Shown here: in pieces, positions 17,331 through 26,065 of the stretch | Layout: every line of letters begins with the position of its first letter | Position numbering within the stretch: the first letter of the stretch is position 1 | Assembly (NCBI GenBank): GCA_905479995.1 | Contig: CAJQON010000017.1 | Location: 1-64,000 of the forward strand | Direction: 5' to 3' | DNA: 64,000 bases | Origin: an uncultured Flavobacteriales bacterium | Lineage (GTDB): Bacteria; Bacteroidota; Bacteroidia; Flavobacteriales_E; Vicingaceae | Notes under the pieces: model-generated | The model's input: only the letters and a program-made list of their open reading frames with translations | What the model was told of the DNA's origin: nothing | The model's database searches: none | Position numbers and translations under genes: made by a program

Positions 17331-19166
17331 ATGGAAGCAAGTAAAGTGGTAAATTATATAAAAGCTGTATTAGAAAGTATGCCAACAGGTTGGTTAAACC
17401 TAACTACCCACCGGCTAGATATTTATGATGAAAGCTTGGCTAAAACTCAATTCTTAGTACAGTTTGAAGATTTGTTTAACGCCAATAATTCAGAAACATC
17501 AGCGCTAAATGAGTTGCCAACAGCTTATGATTATATCCGATTGGGACATCCGCTGTCTTGCGTCATGGAATGGGTGGCTGCTAAATTGAACAATCAAAAG
17601 CCTGAAAATGTTATCAATTTTTCATCAAGAACAATTCCTGTATTAGCAGTTTTAAGAAAGAATTTATTACAAAATAAAAACACCCAAATAGTTTATACTG
17701 ACAATTTACCAGATTGCTTTGATGCGCCAACAATTAAAGCAATCTATGGCTATAATTTTGAATTGAAAAAAGTAAAGGAAATAGATGATGTTGCCGAATT
17801 TAATGGGAGCACAATTTTTATCTCACAACAAAATGACGTTTGTAGTTTTAGTGCAAACTCTAGTATTGACTTTTTTGTAAATTTTAATTCATTAGGAAGT
17901 ATGTTGTTTGTAAATGGAGAACAGAACGAAAGTTATGTCTCAGAAATTCAGCATGTAAGGAGAAGAGAGACCATAGCCATGACTCCGGCAAATTGTTTAC
18001 ATGTATTAAATCAATTGGTAGGTAATACTTCTGAAATAACGGGCAATAAAGAAAATAACAAAGCGAGTGTTTTAAATTCTATTGCTACTATTACTGGTTC
18101 TAATTCTAAAGCGGTGGTTGGTTCTAGTGGGCTATCTATACAGTATGCCATTGCAATGGGTTTAATTCATAGCGCACAAGAAAACCATAAAGGCAAAGCC
18201 ATTAAGTTTATTGTTCCACCAAATTGTTACGGAGGTACCAACGATCAGGCAAGACGAATTGCTGCTTGTTTAGAAAATGTAGAAGTGATGGATTTGCCAG
18301 TTGATGGCGATAATGATATGGTTCAAAGTGTCAATGCGGTTTTAGATCAAATTGCTAGCGAAGATGCTGTACCTTACATCATAGCAGAAATACCAACCAA
18401 CCCTAGGGTTGAGGTGCCAGATATGATAAAACTAAAAGAAGCTTTAAGCAAAGAGCGAAGAACACCAACTGGAGAAACAGCTGTTGATCCAGTATTTGTA
18501 TTAGACCAAACATTTTGTCCTAACACATCATTCTTAGGAGAAAACGATATACTCTCAGGAGTTAGAACGCTTTCATACGTTAGTGGATCTAAATTTCCAA
18601 GCGGTGGAAAATGTACTGCAGGTTATTGCGTACCCAATAAAAAAGCTGAAGCTTTGATGGACAACATAGCACTACACCTTAGCATTTGTGATAATGAAGC
18701 TACTGCTTTACAATATGAATTATTAGCACAGCAAATGCCTTCTATGAATCAAAGAATTCAGGATGCTTATACCAATACTAGAGCATTTGTCAACTTTATT
18801 GAAGAAACCTTGCCAGCGGCTAAAATCAACTTTGTTTCAGAAGAGTTAGCTGCACAAGGATTTACCCCTTCAGTGTTTTCATTGGACCTTCCTACAAAAG
18901 GAAATACCGATGAAGAAAGGGAAGTCTACAAAAGAGAATTAAACCTAAAATTGATAGACTTAATGATCACCCAAATTCCTAACGAAAGTAAATACTGTGT
19001 GAGCTATGGTCAGTTAAAAGGGTGTTATTGGACCATCCCTGCCACATCCACACAAGGAACTACCAAAGAAGGCGATAAGGATTATATTGCCCGTGTAGCG
19101 CTATCTGCTAACATGGACCTTGAAATGCACAAAAAAGTATTTGCAGATTTTGTTGAAAGTATTTAG
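17331..19166 (+). CDS. Large PLP-dependent enzyme of the Cys/Met-metabolism type, substrate unknown
   Basis: 611 aa from the ATG at 17331; a TTG at 17304 in frame would add nine residues but is a poorer start. The C-terminal 370 residues follow the fold of transsulfuration enzymes: CYGGTNDQARRIAACLENV, AEIPTNPRVEVPD, and the PLP lysine near K421 in VSGSKFPSGGKCTAGY. The N-terminal 230 residues are extra and not found in ordinary cystathionine enzymes (about 380-400 aa). A conventional cystathionine gamma-synthase/lyase exists at 29061, so this protein has a different job. The next gene begins directly after its stop. The reaction is unknown. Confidence 0.88.
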   Translation: MEASKVVNYIKAVLESMPTGWLNLTTHRLDIYDESLAKTQFLVQFEDLFNANNSETSALNELPTAYDYIRLGHPLSCVMEWVAAKLNNQKPENVINFSSRTIPVLAVLRKNLLQNKNTQIVYTDNLPDCFDAPTIKAIYGYNFELKKVKEIDDVAEFNGSTIFISQQNDVCSFSANSSIDFFVNFNSLGSMLFVNGEQNESYVSEIQHVRRRETIAMTPANCLHVLNQLVGNTSEITGNKENNKASVLNSIATITGSNSKAVVGSSGLSIQYAIAMGLIHSAQENHKGKAIKFIVPPNCYGGTNDQARRIAACLENVEVMDLPVDGDNDMVQSVNAVLDQIASEDAVPYIIAEIPTNPRVEVPDMIKLKEALSKERRTPTGETAVDPVFVLDQTFCPNTSFLGENDILSGVRTLSYVSGSKFPSGGKCTAGYCVPNKKAEALMDNIALHLSICDNEATALQYELLAQQMPSMNQRIQDAYTNTRAFVNFIEETLPAAKINFVSEELAAQGFTPSVFSLDLPTKGNTDEEREVYKRELNLKLIDLMITQIPNESKYCVSYGQLKGCYWTIPATSTQGTTKEGDKDYIARVALSANMDLEMHKKVFADFVESI

Positions 19167-20033
19167 ATGCAAACAACTAAACTTACCTCTAAAAGTACAT
19201 TGCCATTAACTTGCTCTCGAACAGGGACATGCTGTTTTGGTAAAGTTGTAAAGCTTAACCCGTGGGAATTATTTTGTCTCAGTAAAGAGAAAAATGTTAC
19301 TCCCAGAGAATTTCGGGATCTTTATTGTGTTTTTGGTGGTATTCAATTACGCTTTAATGGAGCCTCAGATAAAAAAGGGCAACAAGCATGTAGTCAATAT
19401 TTAGCTGGATTTGGATGTAGCGTCCATCTTGGTCGTCCACTAGCCTGTCGCCTATATCCATTAGGACGTCAAATACAAAACAATAAAGCACATTATATTT
19501 ACGAAGGTGATAAATTTCCTTGTTTAGCTGATTGTTCTGAAGTGTTAGAATTGCCTAAGTTGAGTATAGGTGAATACCTAGAAGGACAAGAAGCAAATCA
19601 ATTCGAAACAGCTCAAGATGAATATTTAATTGTAATGCAAAATATAGCCGATATTGCTTTTGAGTTATTGCTGGAATCAGGTTTGGCAGCAACTGGAGAA
19701 ACAAAAACACTAGCGATGTGGAGGGAAATGAGTAAGGAGTTGCCTGAATTATTAGCAGACAGAATAGGTCAAGAGTGGATAGATTGTTTGATGATACCAT
19801 CAATAACCGATGAGGTAGAAAATCCTATTGCTTTTGCACATCAACACAATGATATTTTACAATTGAAAGCGCAAGAAAAATTTGGAGGATTAAAAACAGT
19901 TCAAGAGTTTCATGAAGCTGCTACTCTAATAATGGGAGTAGCATTGCATTTGGCTCGAGGCTTGGGTGCAGATCAAGAAGCAATTGCAGAGCACTGGATC
20001 GCAACAGCAAAAAGTCATGGCGCTAAAGAATAG
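19167..20033 (+). CDS. YkgJ-type cysteine-cluster protein
   Basis: 288 aa. Its ATG directly follows the stop of the PLP enzyme (TAGATG), so the pair is cotranscribed and likely works together. It has ten Cys in the first 123 residues: C16, C22, C23, C37, C54, C75, C84, C94, C119 and C123. The CCFGKVVKLNPWEL and CSVHLGRPLACRLYPL motifs fit the YkgJ zinc/iron-chelating domain (PF03692). The domain is also found in flagellin lysine methylases. The C-terminal 150 residues are alpha-helical without a known domain. Metal binding is a strong inference; the reaction is not known. Confidence 0.88.
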   Translation: MQTTKLTSKSTLPLTCSRTGTCCFGKVVKLNPWELFCLSKEKNVTPREFRDLYCVFGGIQLRFNGASDKKGQQACSQYLAGFGCSVHLGRPLACRLYPLGRQIQNNKAHYIYEGDKFPCLADCSEVLELPKLSIGEYLEGQEANQFETAQDEYLIVMQNIADIAFELLLESGLAATGETKTLAMWREMSKELPELLADRIGQEWIDCLMIPSITDEVENPIAFAHQHNDILQLKAQEKFGGLKTVQEFHEAATLIMGVALHLARGLGADQEAIAEHWIATAKSHGAKE

Positions 20034-20074
20034 TATTTCAATGAATCTTTTAACTAATAATTTAGTCTTTCTAA

Positions 20075-20593
20075 ATGCAAATATTAAAAACACATTATCA
20101 TCCAGCAATAAAAAGTTTAAAAGATAAAACTGTTTTTACAAGACTAGCTACACGAAGTATAGCGATTAAAGACAATAACATTTTGCTGCTTTATACCGCA
20201 AGATATGAAGACTACAGTCTGCCTGGTGGAGGTTTAGATTTGAAAGAAGATAAAATGGAAGGGATGAAAAGAGAGCTTAGTGAAGAAACGGGCGCCCAAA
20301 ACATTAAAAACATAAAACCCTTAGGTGCTTACGAAGAGTATCGGCCTTGGTATAAACCAGATTATGACATTCAGCATATGATTTCTTATTGTTATACATG
20401 CGAGATTGATAAGGAACTAGGTAGCTCAAGTATGGAGGCTTATGAAATAAACAATGGAATGAAGGCGGTATGGATTAACATTAATGAAGCCATACAACAC
20501 AATGAAAATACTATGGCAACTAGTGCAAAAAAAGGAATGTCTATTGAGCGAGAAACTTTTTTATTAAAATTAATTGCTGAGCGTTTAAGGTAA
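20075..20593 (+). CDS. NUDIX hydrolase
   Basis: 172 aa. The NUDIX box is complete (GX5EX7REUXEEXGU pattern in GGLDLKEDKMEGMKRELSEETG, residues about 50-72, read as two shorter blocks GGLDLKE and RELSEETG). This family hydrolyses nucleoside diphosphates linked to another moiety; the exact substrate is not determined. It begins at an ATG 41 nt after the Cys-cluster gene and may belong to the same transcript. The gene ends just before the hairpin at 20603 that terminates the tRNA gene on the other strand. Confidence 0.9.
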   Translation: MQILKTHYHPAIKSLKDKTVFTRLATRSIAIKDNNILLLYTARYEDYSLPGGGLDLKEDKMEGMKRELSEETGAQNIKNIKPLGAYEEYRPWYKPDYDIQHMISYCYTCEIDKELGSSSMEAYEINNGMKAVWININEAIQHNENTMATSAKKGMSIERETFLLKLIAERLR

Positions 20594-20602
20594 AGTTAAA
20601 AG

Positions 20603-20633
20603 CAAAAAAAAACCATTCATTACTGAATGGTTT
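20603..20633 (-). terminator. Terminator of the initiator tRNA gene
   Basis: Stem ACCATTCA / TGAATGGT (20612-20619, 20624-20631) with a TTAC loop. On the minus strand it is followed by a run of nine T (A-run at 20604-20612), right after the tRNA 3' end. On the plus strand there is no T-run, so it probably does not stop the NUDIX transcript well. Confidence 0.8.
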
Positions 20634-20637
20634 CTAG

Positions 20638-20710
20638 TAGCGGGGGCCCGACTCGAACGGACGACCTTCGGGTTATGAGCCCGATGAGCTACCAACTGCT
20701 CTACCCCGCG
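20638..20710 (-). tRNA. Initiator tRNA-fMet (anticodon CAT)
   Basis: 73 nt without an encoded CCA. The cloverleaf is complete: acceptor stem CGCGGGG / CCCCGCT, D-stem GAGC/GCTC, anticodon stem-loop TCGGG-CTCATAA-CCCGA, T-stem GTCCG/CGGGC with loop TTCGAGT. Initiator features are the unpaired 1:72 position (C1 facing T72), three G:C pairs at the foot of the anticodon stem (GGG/CCC), and A11:T24 in the D-stem. It stands alone with its own promoter and terminator. Confidence 0.95.
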
Positions 20711-20748
20711 ATATATTTTTGAATGAACGTTTTCGTTTTAATCGGCTG

Positions 20749-20781
20749 CAAATATAGTGTTTTTTATTGCTTAACATCAAA
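20749..20781 (-). promoter_or_regulatory. Promoter of the initiator tRNA gene
   Basis: On the minus strand TTTG (20781-20778) is separated by 21 nt from a perfect TATATTTG (20756-20749). The predicted start lies about 30 nt before the tRNA 5' end. The match to the Bacteroidota consensus is very good. Confidence 0.75.
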
Positions 20782-20892
20782 AATTGCATATAATTTCTTT
20801 TAATCTTGAAATGTTAGTCTGATCAGACTTTTACTTAATTGTAGACCAGTATTATATTGTGTTTCTTTGCACTCTAAATTATTTCACATTTT

Positions 20893-21774
20893 ATGCATAA
20901 AGCTGGTTTTGTAAATATAATAGGTAGTCCAAATGTTGGTAAATCTACCTTAATGAATGAGTTAGTTGGCGAACGGTTGTCTATAATAACCTCTAAAGCA
21001 CAAACGACCCGACACCGTATTTTGGGTATAGTAAACGATGAAGAACATCAAATTGTGTTTTCTGATACGCCTGGTATTGTTGATCCTGCCTATAAAATGC
21101 ACGAAGGAATGATGAGCTTTGTGAAATCTGCCATTTCCGATGCCGATGTAATTTTACTTATGGTTGAGGTGAGAGAAAAAGAATTTAAAGACAAGGATAT
21201 TTTAGCGCGTTTACAAAAAACAAGTACGCCAATTATATTTTTGATCAATAAAATAGATGAAATACCCCAAGAAGAATTAGAACAAAAGGTTGATTTTTGG
21301 AAAGAACAATTGCCCAATGCAAAGGTTTTTCCAATAGCTGCTTTACATAATTTTAATGTAGATCAGGTAGTGTTAGAAATTAAAGCACTCCTACCAGAAT
21401 CTCCACCATTTTTTGACAAAGATGCGTTAACAGATCGGCCTGAAAAGTTTTTCATGTCGGAGATTATTAGAGAAAAAATACTCTTAAACTATAAAAAGGA
21501 AATTCCTTACTCGTGCGAAGTAGAAATTGAAGAATTTAAGGATGAAGAAAAAATAGTTCGCATTCGTGCAGTAATTATGGTAATTAGAGATTCTCAAAAA
21601 GGAATTATAATAGGTCACCAAGGAAAAGGTCTTAAAAGAGTGGGAACTCAAGCCCGAAAAGACATGGAAAAGTTCCTAGATAAGAAGGTGTTTTTAGAGA
21701 TTTTTGTAAAGGTAAATAAAGACTGGAGAAATAATGAAGCCCAATTAAAGCGATTTGGTTACTTAAATCGATAA
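20893..21774 (+). CDS. era: GTPase Era
   Basis: 293 aa. Era binds 16S rRNA near its 3' end and helps mature the 30S subunit. G1 is GSPNVGKST (residues about 11-19), G3 is DTPG in FSDTPGIVD, G4 is NKID. The C-terminal part has the KH RNA-binding domain with the family motif IIGHQGKGLKRVG. It starts at the ATG at 20893 and is followed 12 nt later by der; the two assembly GTPases are cotranscribed. Confidence 0.97.
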   Translation: MHKAGFVNIIGSPNVGKSTLMNELVGERLSIITSKAQTTRHRILGIVNDEEHQIVFSDTPGIVDPAYKMHEGMMSFVKSAISDADVILLMVEVREKEFKDKDILARLQKTSTPIIFLINKIDEIPQEELEQKVDFWKEQLPNAKVFPIAALHNFNVDQVVLEIKALLPESPPFFDKDALTDRPEKFFMSEIIREKILLNYKKEIPYSCEVEIEEFKDEEKIVRIRAVIMVIRDSQKGIIIGHQGKGLKRVGTQARKDMEKFLDKKVFLEIFVKVNKDWRNNEAQLKRFGYLNR

Positions 21775-21786
21775 TTTTACAGCCAA

Positions 21787-23097
21787 ATGGGAAATATAGT
21801 AGCAATAGTAGGAAGACCAAATGTAGGGAAATCAACCTTATTTAATCGATTAACAGAAACGCGTAGAGCCATTGTTGATGAGGCAAGTGGGGTAACTCGA
21901 GATCGTCATTATGGAAAAGCAGATTGGAACGGTAGAGAATTTACCGTTATCGATACTGGTGGATATGTGCAGGGTTCTGACGATATATTTGAAGAAGAAA
22001 TTAGAAAACAAGTAGTATTGGCCATAGAAGAATGTGATATTATTCTTTTTATGGTAGATGTTACATCGGGTATAACAGACTTAGATGAGGTAGTTGCTGC
22101 CTTATTAAGAAGGGCAAAAAAGAAAGTAATTGTTGTTGCCAATAAGGTTGACAATAGTGAGCGAATGATTGATTCGGCTGTGTTTTATAGTTTTGGTATT
22201 AAAGGAGAGGTATTTAATCTTTCTTCCATTAACGGAAGTGGAACAGGAGAACTCTTGGATGAAGTTGTTGAAAATTTTAGCGATGAACCTTTAATTGAAG
22301 AAGATGATGGAACACCTCGTTTAGCCATAGTAGGAAGACCGAATGTTGGGAAATCATCCTTACTAAATGCACTTATTGGTGTTGATAGAAACATTGTTAC
22401 AGATTTGGCAGGAACAACTAGAGATTCCATTACAACGCGTTACAATGCTTTTGGTTTTGATTTAAAGCTAATTGATACTGCAGGGATTAGAAAAAAAGGG
22501 AAAGTGAGTGAGGACATTGAGTTTTACTCGGTAATGCGAGCAGTAAGAACGATAGAAAACTCTGATGTTTGTTTGCTAATGATAGAAGCAACTGAAGGAG
22601 TAATGGCGCAAGATTTAAATATTTATAGCTTGGCCATTAAAAATAAAAAAGGTGTTGTTATTTTAGTAAATAAGTGGGATTTGGTAGATAAAGAAACCAA
22701 TACTGCTAAAGCATTTGAAGCAGAAATTAAACAACGTATTGCTCCCTTTACCGATGTGCCTATTATTTTTACATCAGTTTTAAATAAGCAACGAATTCAC
22801 CAAGCATTAGAAGAAGTGGTGAAAGTAAATGAAAACAGAAGAAGAAAAATTTCTACCTCAAAACTAAATGAAATAATGTTGGAGGTTATTAGTCATAATC
22901 CACCACCATCACTAAAAGGAAAATGGATTAAGATTAAGTTTATAACTCAACTACCTACCTACGCTCCGTCATTTGCATTCTTTTGCAACTTACCACAATA
23001 CGTTAAAGAACCTTACAAACGATTTTTAGAAAATAAATTAAGAGAACATTTTGATTTTACTGGAGTTCCGATACAAATCTTTATGAGAAAAAAATAA
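21787..23097 (+). CDS. der: Ribosome-assembly GTPase Der (EngA)
   Basis: 436 aa with two GTPase domains in tandem, unique to Der. The first has G1 GRPNVGKST at about residues 8-16 and NKVD; the second has GRPNVGKSS at about 182-190, DTAG and NKWD. The C-terminal KH-like domain ends QIFMRKK. It assists 50S subunit assembly. The length is normal. It is in an operon with era upstream and a coiled-coil membrane protein 5 nt downstream. Confidence 0.97.
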   Translation: MGNIVAIVGRPNVGKSTLFNRLTETRRAIVDEASGVTRDRHYGKADWNGREFTVIDTGGYVQGSDDIFEEEIRKQVVLAIEECDIILFMVDVTSGITDLDEVVAALLRRAKKKVIVVANKVDNSERMIDSAVFYSFGIKGEVFNLSSINGSGTGELLDEVVENFSDEPLIEEDDGTPRLAIVGRPNVGKSSLLNALIGVDRNIVTDLAGTTRDSITTRYNAFGFDLKLIDTAGIRKKGKVSEDIEFYSVMRAVRTIENSDVCLLMIEATEGVMAQDLNIYSLAIKNKKGVVILVNKWDLVDKETNTAKAFEAEIKQRIAPFTDVPIIFTSVLNKQRIHQALEEVVKVNENRRRKISTSKLNEIMLEVISHNPPPSLKGKWIKIKFITQLPTYAPSFAFFCNLPQYVKEPYKRFLENKLREHFDFTGVPIQIFMRKK

Positions 23098-23102
23098 GCC
23101 TT

Positions 23103-23702
23103 ATGCAATTAAGAAAAATATATATTGTAGCGACTTTAATTTTAATGACCAATCTTATATTCGGTCAAAAGAAAAAAGTGGCACAGCCAGAATTAGAATC
23201 TGGTAGCATTGAAAGTCAATTTGATTACATCATTAATAAATCAACTTCATTTAAAGACTTTCAGCTCATTAGAAAAGCATCTATAAATAAAGTAAAGCAA
23301 AATACAATAGACTCTTTAAGAGCTGCTCAAACTGATGTTACAGCATTAAAAACTGCTGCTCAAAAACAACAAGAAACGGTTATAGCTTTACAGGCTGAAA
23401 TAAACGTGTTAAAAGAAGAAAATGCTACGATTTCTGAAAACGTTGAAAGCATTGCTGTACTTGGTAAAAATGTAAACAAAAGCGCATATCAAACCATTAC
23501 CTGGTTGGTGTTAGGTGTTTTATTAGTGTTTTTGGTTGTTTTAGTGTTGCGCTTTAAATCGAGTAATAGCAATACAAAACAAACAAAACATGATTTAGAT
23601 AAAATTGGTAATGAATTAGAAGAGGTTAGAAAAAAAGCATTAAAAAAAGAACAAGAGTTAATGCGTAAGCTACAAGATGAGTTGAATAAAAACTCTCATT
23701 AG
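23103..23702 (+). CDS. Coiled-coil, single-pass membrane protein downstream of der
   Basis: 199 aa. It has a cleavable-looking signal peptide (residues 1-21, ending IFGQ), an N-terminal region rich in Ser/Lys, a coiled coil at about 70-118 (DSLRAAQTDVTALKTAAQKQ onwards), a transmembrane helix at about 130-153, then a second charged helix to the end (EEVRKKALKKEQEL). The two helices flanking the membrane segment suggest a scaffold or tether. I know of no function. The gene begins 5 nt after der and ends at a terminator, so it is cotranscribed with the GTPases. Confidence 0.8.
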   Translation: MQLRKIYIVATLILMTNLIFGQKKKVAQPELESGSIESQFDYIINKSTSFKDFQLIRKASINKVKQNTIDSLRAAQTDVTALKTAAQKQQETVIALQAEINVLKEENATISENVESIAVLGKNVNKSAYQTITWLVLGVLLVFLVVLVLRFKSSNSNTKQTKHDLDKIGNELEEVRKKALKKEQELMRKLQDELNKNSH

Positions 23703-23721
23703 TTTTTTCGAAATATTACAA

Positions 23722-23760
23722 TAAAAAAAGCTCCCTTGCATTGTGCAACGGAGCTTTTTC
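23722..23760. terminator. Bidirectional terminator between the der operon and the M43 protease gene
   Basis: Stem AGCTCC / GGAGCT (23729-23734, 23750-23755) plus a second stem TTGCA/TGCAA (23736-23740, 23744-23748) with one mismatch between. A T-run follows on the plus strand and an A-run precedes it, so it can serve both converging transcripts. Confidence 0.85.
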
Positions 23761-23778
23761 GTTTAACTAAAAGGGTTG

Positions 23779-25905
23779 TTATTGAACTATTAATTTTTGT
23801 GTTTTAATTACACCGTCAGCATTAAATTCTACAAAGTATATTCCAGAAGATAAGCTTCTGTTGTCATCAATGCTTAATGTGTATTTGCCTTGCTCAAACG
23901 CTTGGTTTAAAATAACGTTTGTTGCAACCTGACCAACAGCATTTCTAACTACAACGTTAAGGTTCTTTACGTTTTGAAGTAGGTGGAAAGCTATTTTTGC
24001 ACTAGAGTTAGTTGGGTTTGGGTAAACATTAAAACTACCAATGTTAGCAAATTCATCTATGCCAACAGTTCCGTTTATGTTAATGTCATCAATGTAAATG
24101 TCGTTACCATCACCACTTGTAAAAGCAAACTTAATTCTTGCATTAGGAGCTGCTCCTAAAAAGGTTAAGTCCAATGTTCTTTGAACCCATTCAGATGAAG
24201 TTGGAACGAAAGGAACAGTATGGTCGGGAGCGGTAGCTAACGTTGCGGCAGTAATTGGCATTTTTAACGACCAAGTAGCCCCACAAGTTGTAGAAACATA
24301 AATTAATAACCTGTCGTTGTCTGTAGCACTTCGTTTTGCATAAGCCTGTTTAAAGGTAATTGACTTTGATGCAAAAGATGAAAGGTCATAAGAAGGAGAA
24401 ATTAACTCGTGAATTTCACCAGCATCATTAAAGTAGTTTCTAATTCTTACCGATCTACTTCCAGTAGTTGAAGCAATGTTATTGTTTGCCCATGTTTGAA
24501 CTCCGTTATTCACATTTTCTACTCTCCAATCTAAGGCATATTGAGAGGTGTTTTCAAAACCATCAACTATAGGTCCAACATAATCGGCAGTTAAAGAACT
24601 TACAGTAATAATATTAGTCTTGGTAGCATTTCCTGCACCTGCAGTAGTTGAAGGTTGGCTTGTAACGGTAAATGTTCCAGGGTTATTGTATGTAATTGTA
24701 GGGCTGCTAGCAGCTGAAGATGCTGGAGAACCTCCAGTAAATGTCCAGTTCCATGCCGTTGGAGTAGCGTTGTATGATTGATCTGTAAACGTTACGCTAT
24801 CACCTTCGCAAATAAAGTCTTTGTTGTAAGAAAAGTCTGCAATTGGAGAACAGATAACGGGCCCGTATGGATCTTCAGTTCCTGTAAAATTAAGATTTCC
24901 AGTTGGGCCAGTTGTAGTTAATTGGTATAGCCCTTGAGAAATGCTTGTTGAACTAAGGTAGGCATGCATTCTTATTTTTTGGTCATCAGAAAACATGTTT
25001 TGACAAGCATCATAACTCATGTAGTTTTCTATTTGATCCACCACGTTAGTCCCAAATGGGTCTGGACCATTAGCATCGTTTGTACATGTGTTTTGGTTGA
25101 GGTCACATCCTTGTGTAGAAGTTGATGCAGGTGGAGTATCGCAACATCTGTCTCCAGAATTAGAGCAATTGTTTCCACAACTACTTTGAAAAGTATGGTA
25201 TAATCCAAAGCAATGACCAACTTCGTGGGTTAGAGTTCGTTGATTTCTACCAATATAGCTGGATCTCATTACCACACCATAAGTACTGTTAATACCACTG
25301 GTTGGAAATTGAGCATACCCCAAAGTAATAGAAGGTGGATTGTCGCTAGCCATGGTAATGCATGTCCAAATATTAAAGTATTTTTTGCTGTCCCAATAAC
25401 TTAGTGCCTTTATGTCATCATCAGCATCTAATGCCAATGGAGATTCTAGTCGTACAATTCCTTCAGTACAATTTCCATTGGGATCTTTGTGAGCTAAACG
25501 GAATTGAACTTGTACGTCAACAGCGTAAGGAGCAAATAAGGCTCTTGTGCTTGAAGCGTCTGAATTTAGCCGTTGAAAATCTTCATTTAAACGCAACATT
25601 TGATCGTCAATGTCCGCTTTGTTTACATTTCCTGCGCCATTATAGGTAACAACGTGCCAAACAACAGGAATGGTATATATAATAGCTTTTTTATTGCCCA
25701 TACTCGCAATAATATCTTTACGATGGTCTTCAATATATTGATCCATTATGGCATTCTGCTGAATTAATGCAGGGTTTTTTGCGTATTGATCTTGTGTATG
25801 TTGGTCTGTTCCGCACCAATTTGTAGTAGTAGCGTTTTGAGCATTTAAGCTAAAAGCTGCAAAAATTATAGCGCAGCTTAAAAGTGATTGTTTTATTAGT
25901 TTCAT
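23779..25905 (-). CDS. Secreted M43 (pappalysin-type) zinc metalloprotease with PKD and T9SS sorting domains
   Basis: 708 aa. Residues 1-22 are a signal peptide. The zinc-binding motif HEVGHCFGLYH spans residues 227-237 (ligands H227, H231, H237; catalytic E228), and the Met-turn MSY is at about 296-298. This is the M43 cytophagalysin/pappalysin pattern. A Cys-rich loop (SSCGNNCSNSGDRCCDTPP) follows the motif. About 357-440 is a PKD domain, then a jelly-roll region, and about 630-708 is a type A T9SS sorting domain (SFNVYPNPTNSSAKI, ending KTQKLIVQ). It is secreted across the outer membrane. A paralogue lies directly upstream on the same strand. Confidence 0.94.
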   Translation of the reverse strand: MKLIKQSLLSCAIIFAAFSLNAQNATTTNWCGTDQHTQDQYAKNPALIQQNAIMDQYIEDHRKDIIASMGNKKAIIYTIPVVWHVVTYNGAGNVNKADIDDQMLRLNEDFQRLNSDASSTRALFAPYAVDVQVQFRLAHKDPNGNCTEGIVRLESPLALDADDDIKALSYWDSKKYFNIWTCITMASDNPPSITLGYAQFPTSGINSTYGVVMRSSYIGRNQRTLTHEVGHCFGLYHTFQSSCGNNCSNSGDRCCDTPPASTSTQGCDLNQNTCTNDANGPDPFGTNVVDQIENYMSYDACQNMFSDDQKIRMHAYLSSTSISQGLYQLTTTGPTGNLNFTGTEDPYGPVICSPIADFSYNKDFICEGDSVTFTDQSYNATPTAWNWTFTGGSPASSAASSPTITYNNPGTFTVTSQPSTTAGAGNATKTNIITVSSLTADYVGPIVDGFENTSQYALDWRVENVNNGVQTWANNNIASTTGSRSVRIRNYFNDAGEIHELISPSYDLSSFASKSITFKQAYAKRSATDNDRLLIYVSTTCGATWSLKMPITAATLATAPDHTVPFVPTSSEWVQRTLDLTFLGAAPNARIKFAFTSGDGNDIYIDDININGTVGIDEFANIGSFNVYPNPTNSSAKIAFHLLQNVKNLNVVVRNAVGQVATNVILNQAFEQGKYTLSIDDNRSLSSGIYFVEFNADGVIKTQKLIVQ

Positions 25906-26009
25906 TAAGATTTGTTAGTTTAGTGTAGCGTATCAAAAATACTAAAATAAAGTGAAGGTAAATTCTTGTTCAAGTAACGGTCGAAATTGTGTAAATAACT
26001 AGCAAAAAC

Positions 26010-26043
26010 AAAGCGGCTTCGGAAAATTTTCCGAAGCCGCTTT
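26010..26043. terminator. Long perfect-palindrome terminator between the two M43 protease genes
   Basis: AAGCGGCTTCGGAAAA and its exact inverse TTTTCCGAAGCCGCTT span 26011-26042, with flanking A/T extending by one base. A-rich and T-rich flanks allow termination in both directions. It ends the transcript of the upstream protease (26066-28189), so the paralogues are probably separate units. Confidence 0.85.
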
Positions 26044-26065
26044 TAGTGTTTTTTAGAATATAATT

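Noticed and set aside
26011-26042. The perfect palindrome read as a terminal inverted repeat of an insertion sequence
   Set aside because: There is no transposase, no second copy of the repeat at a distance, and no direct repeat of a target site. The A/T-flanked hairpin is an ordinary terminator.
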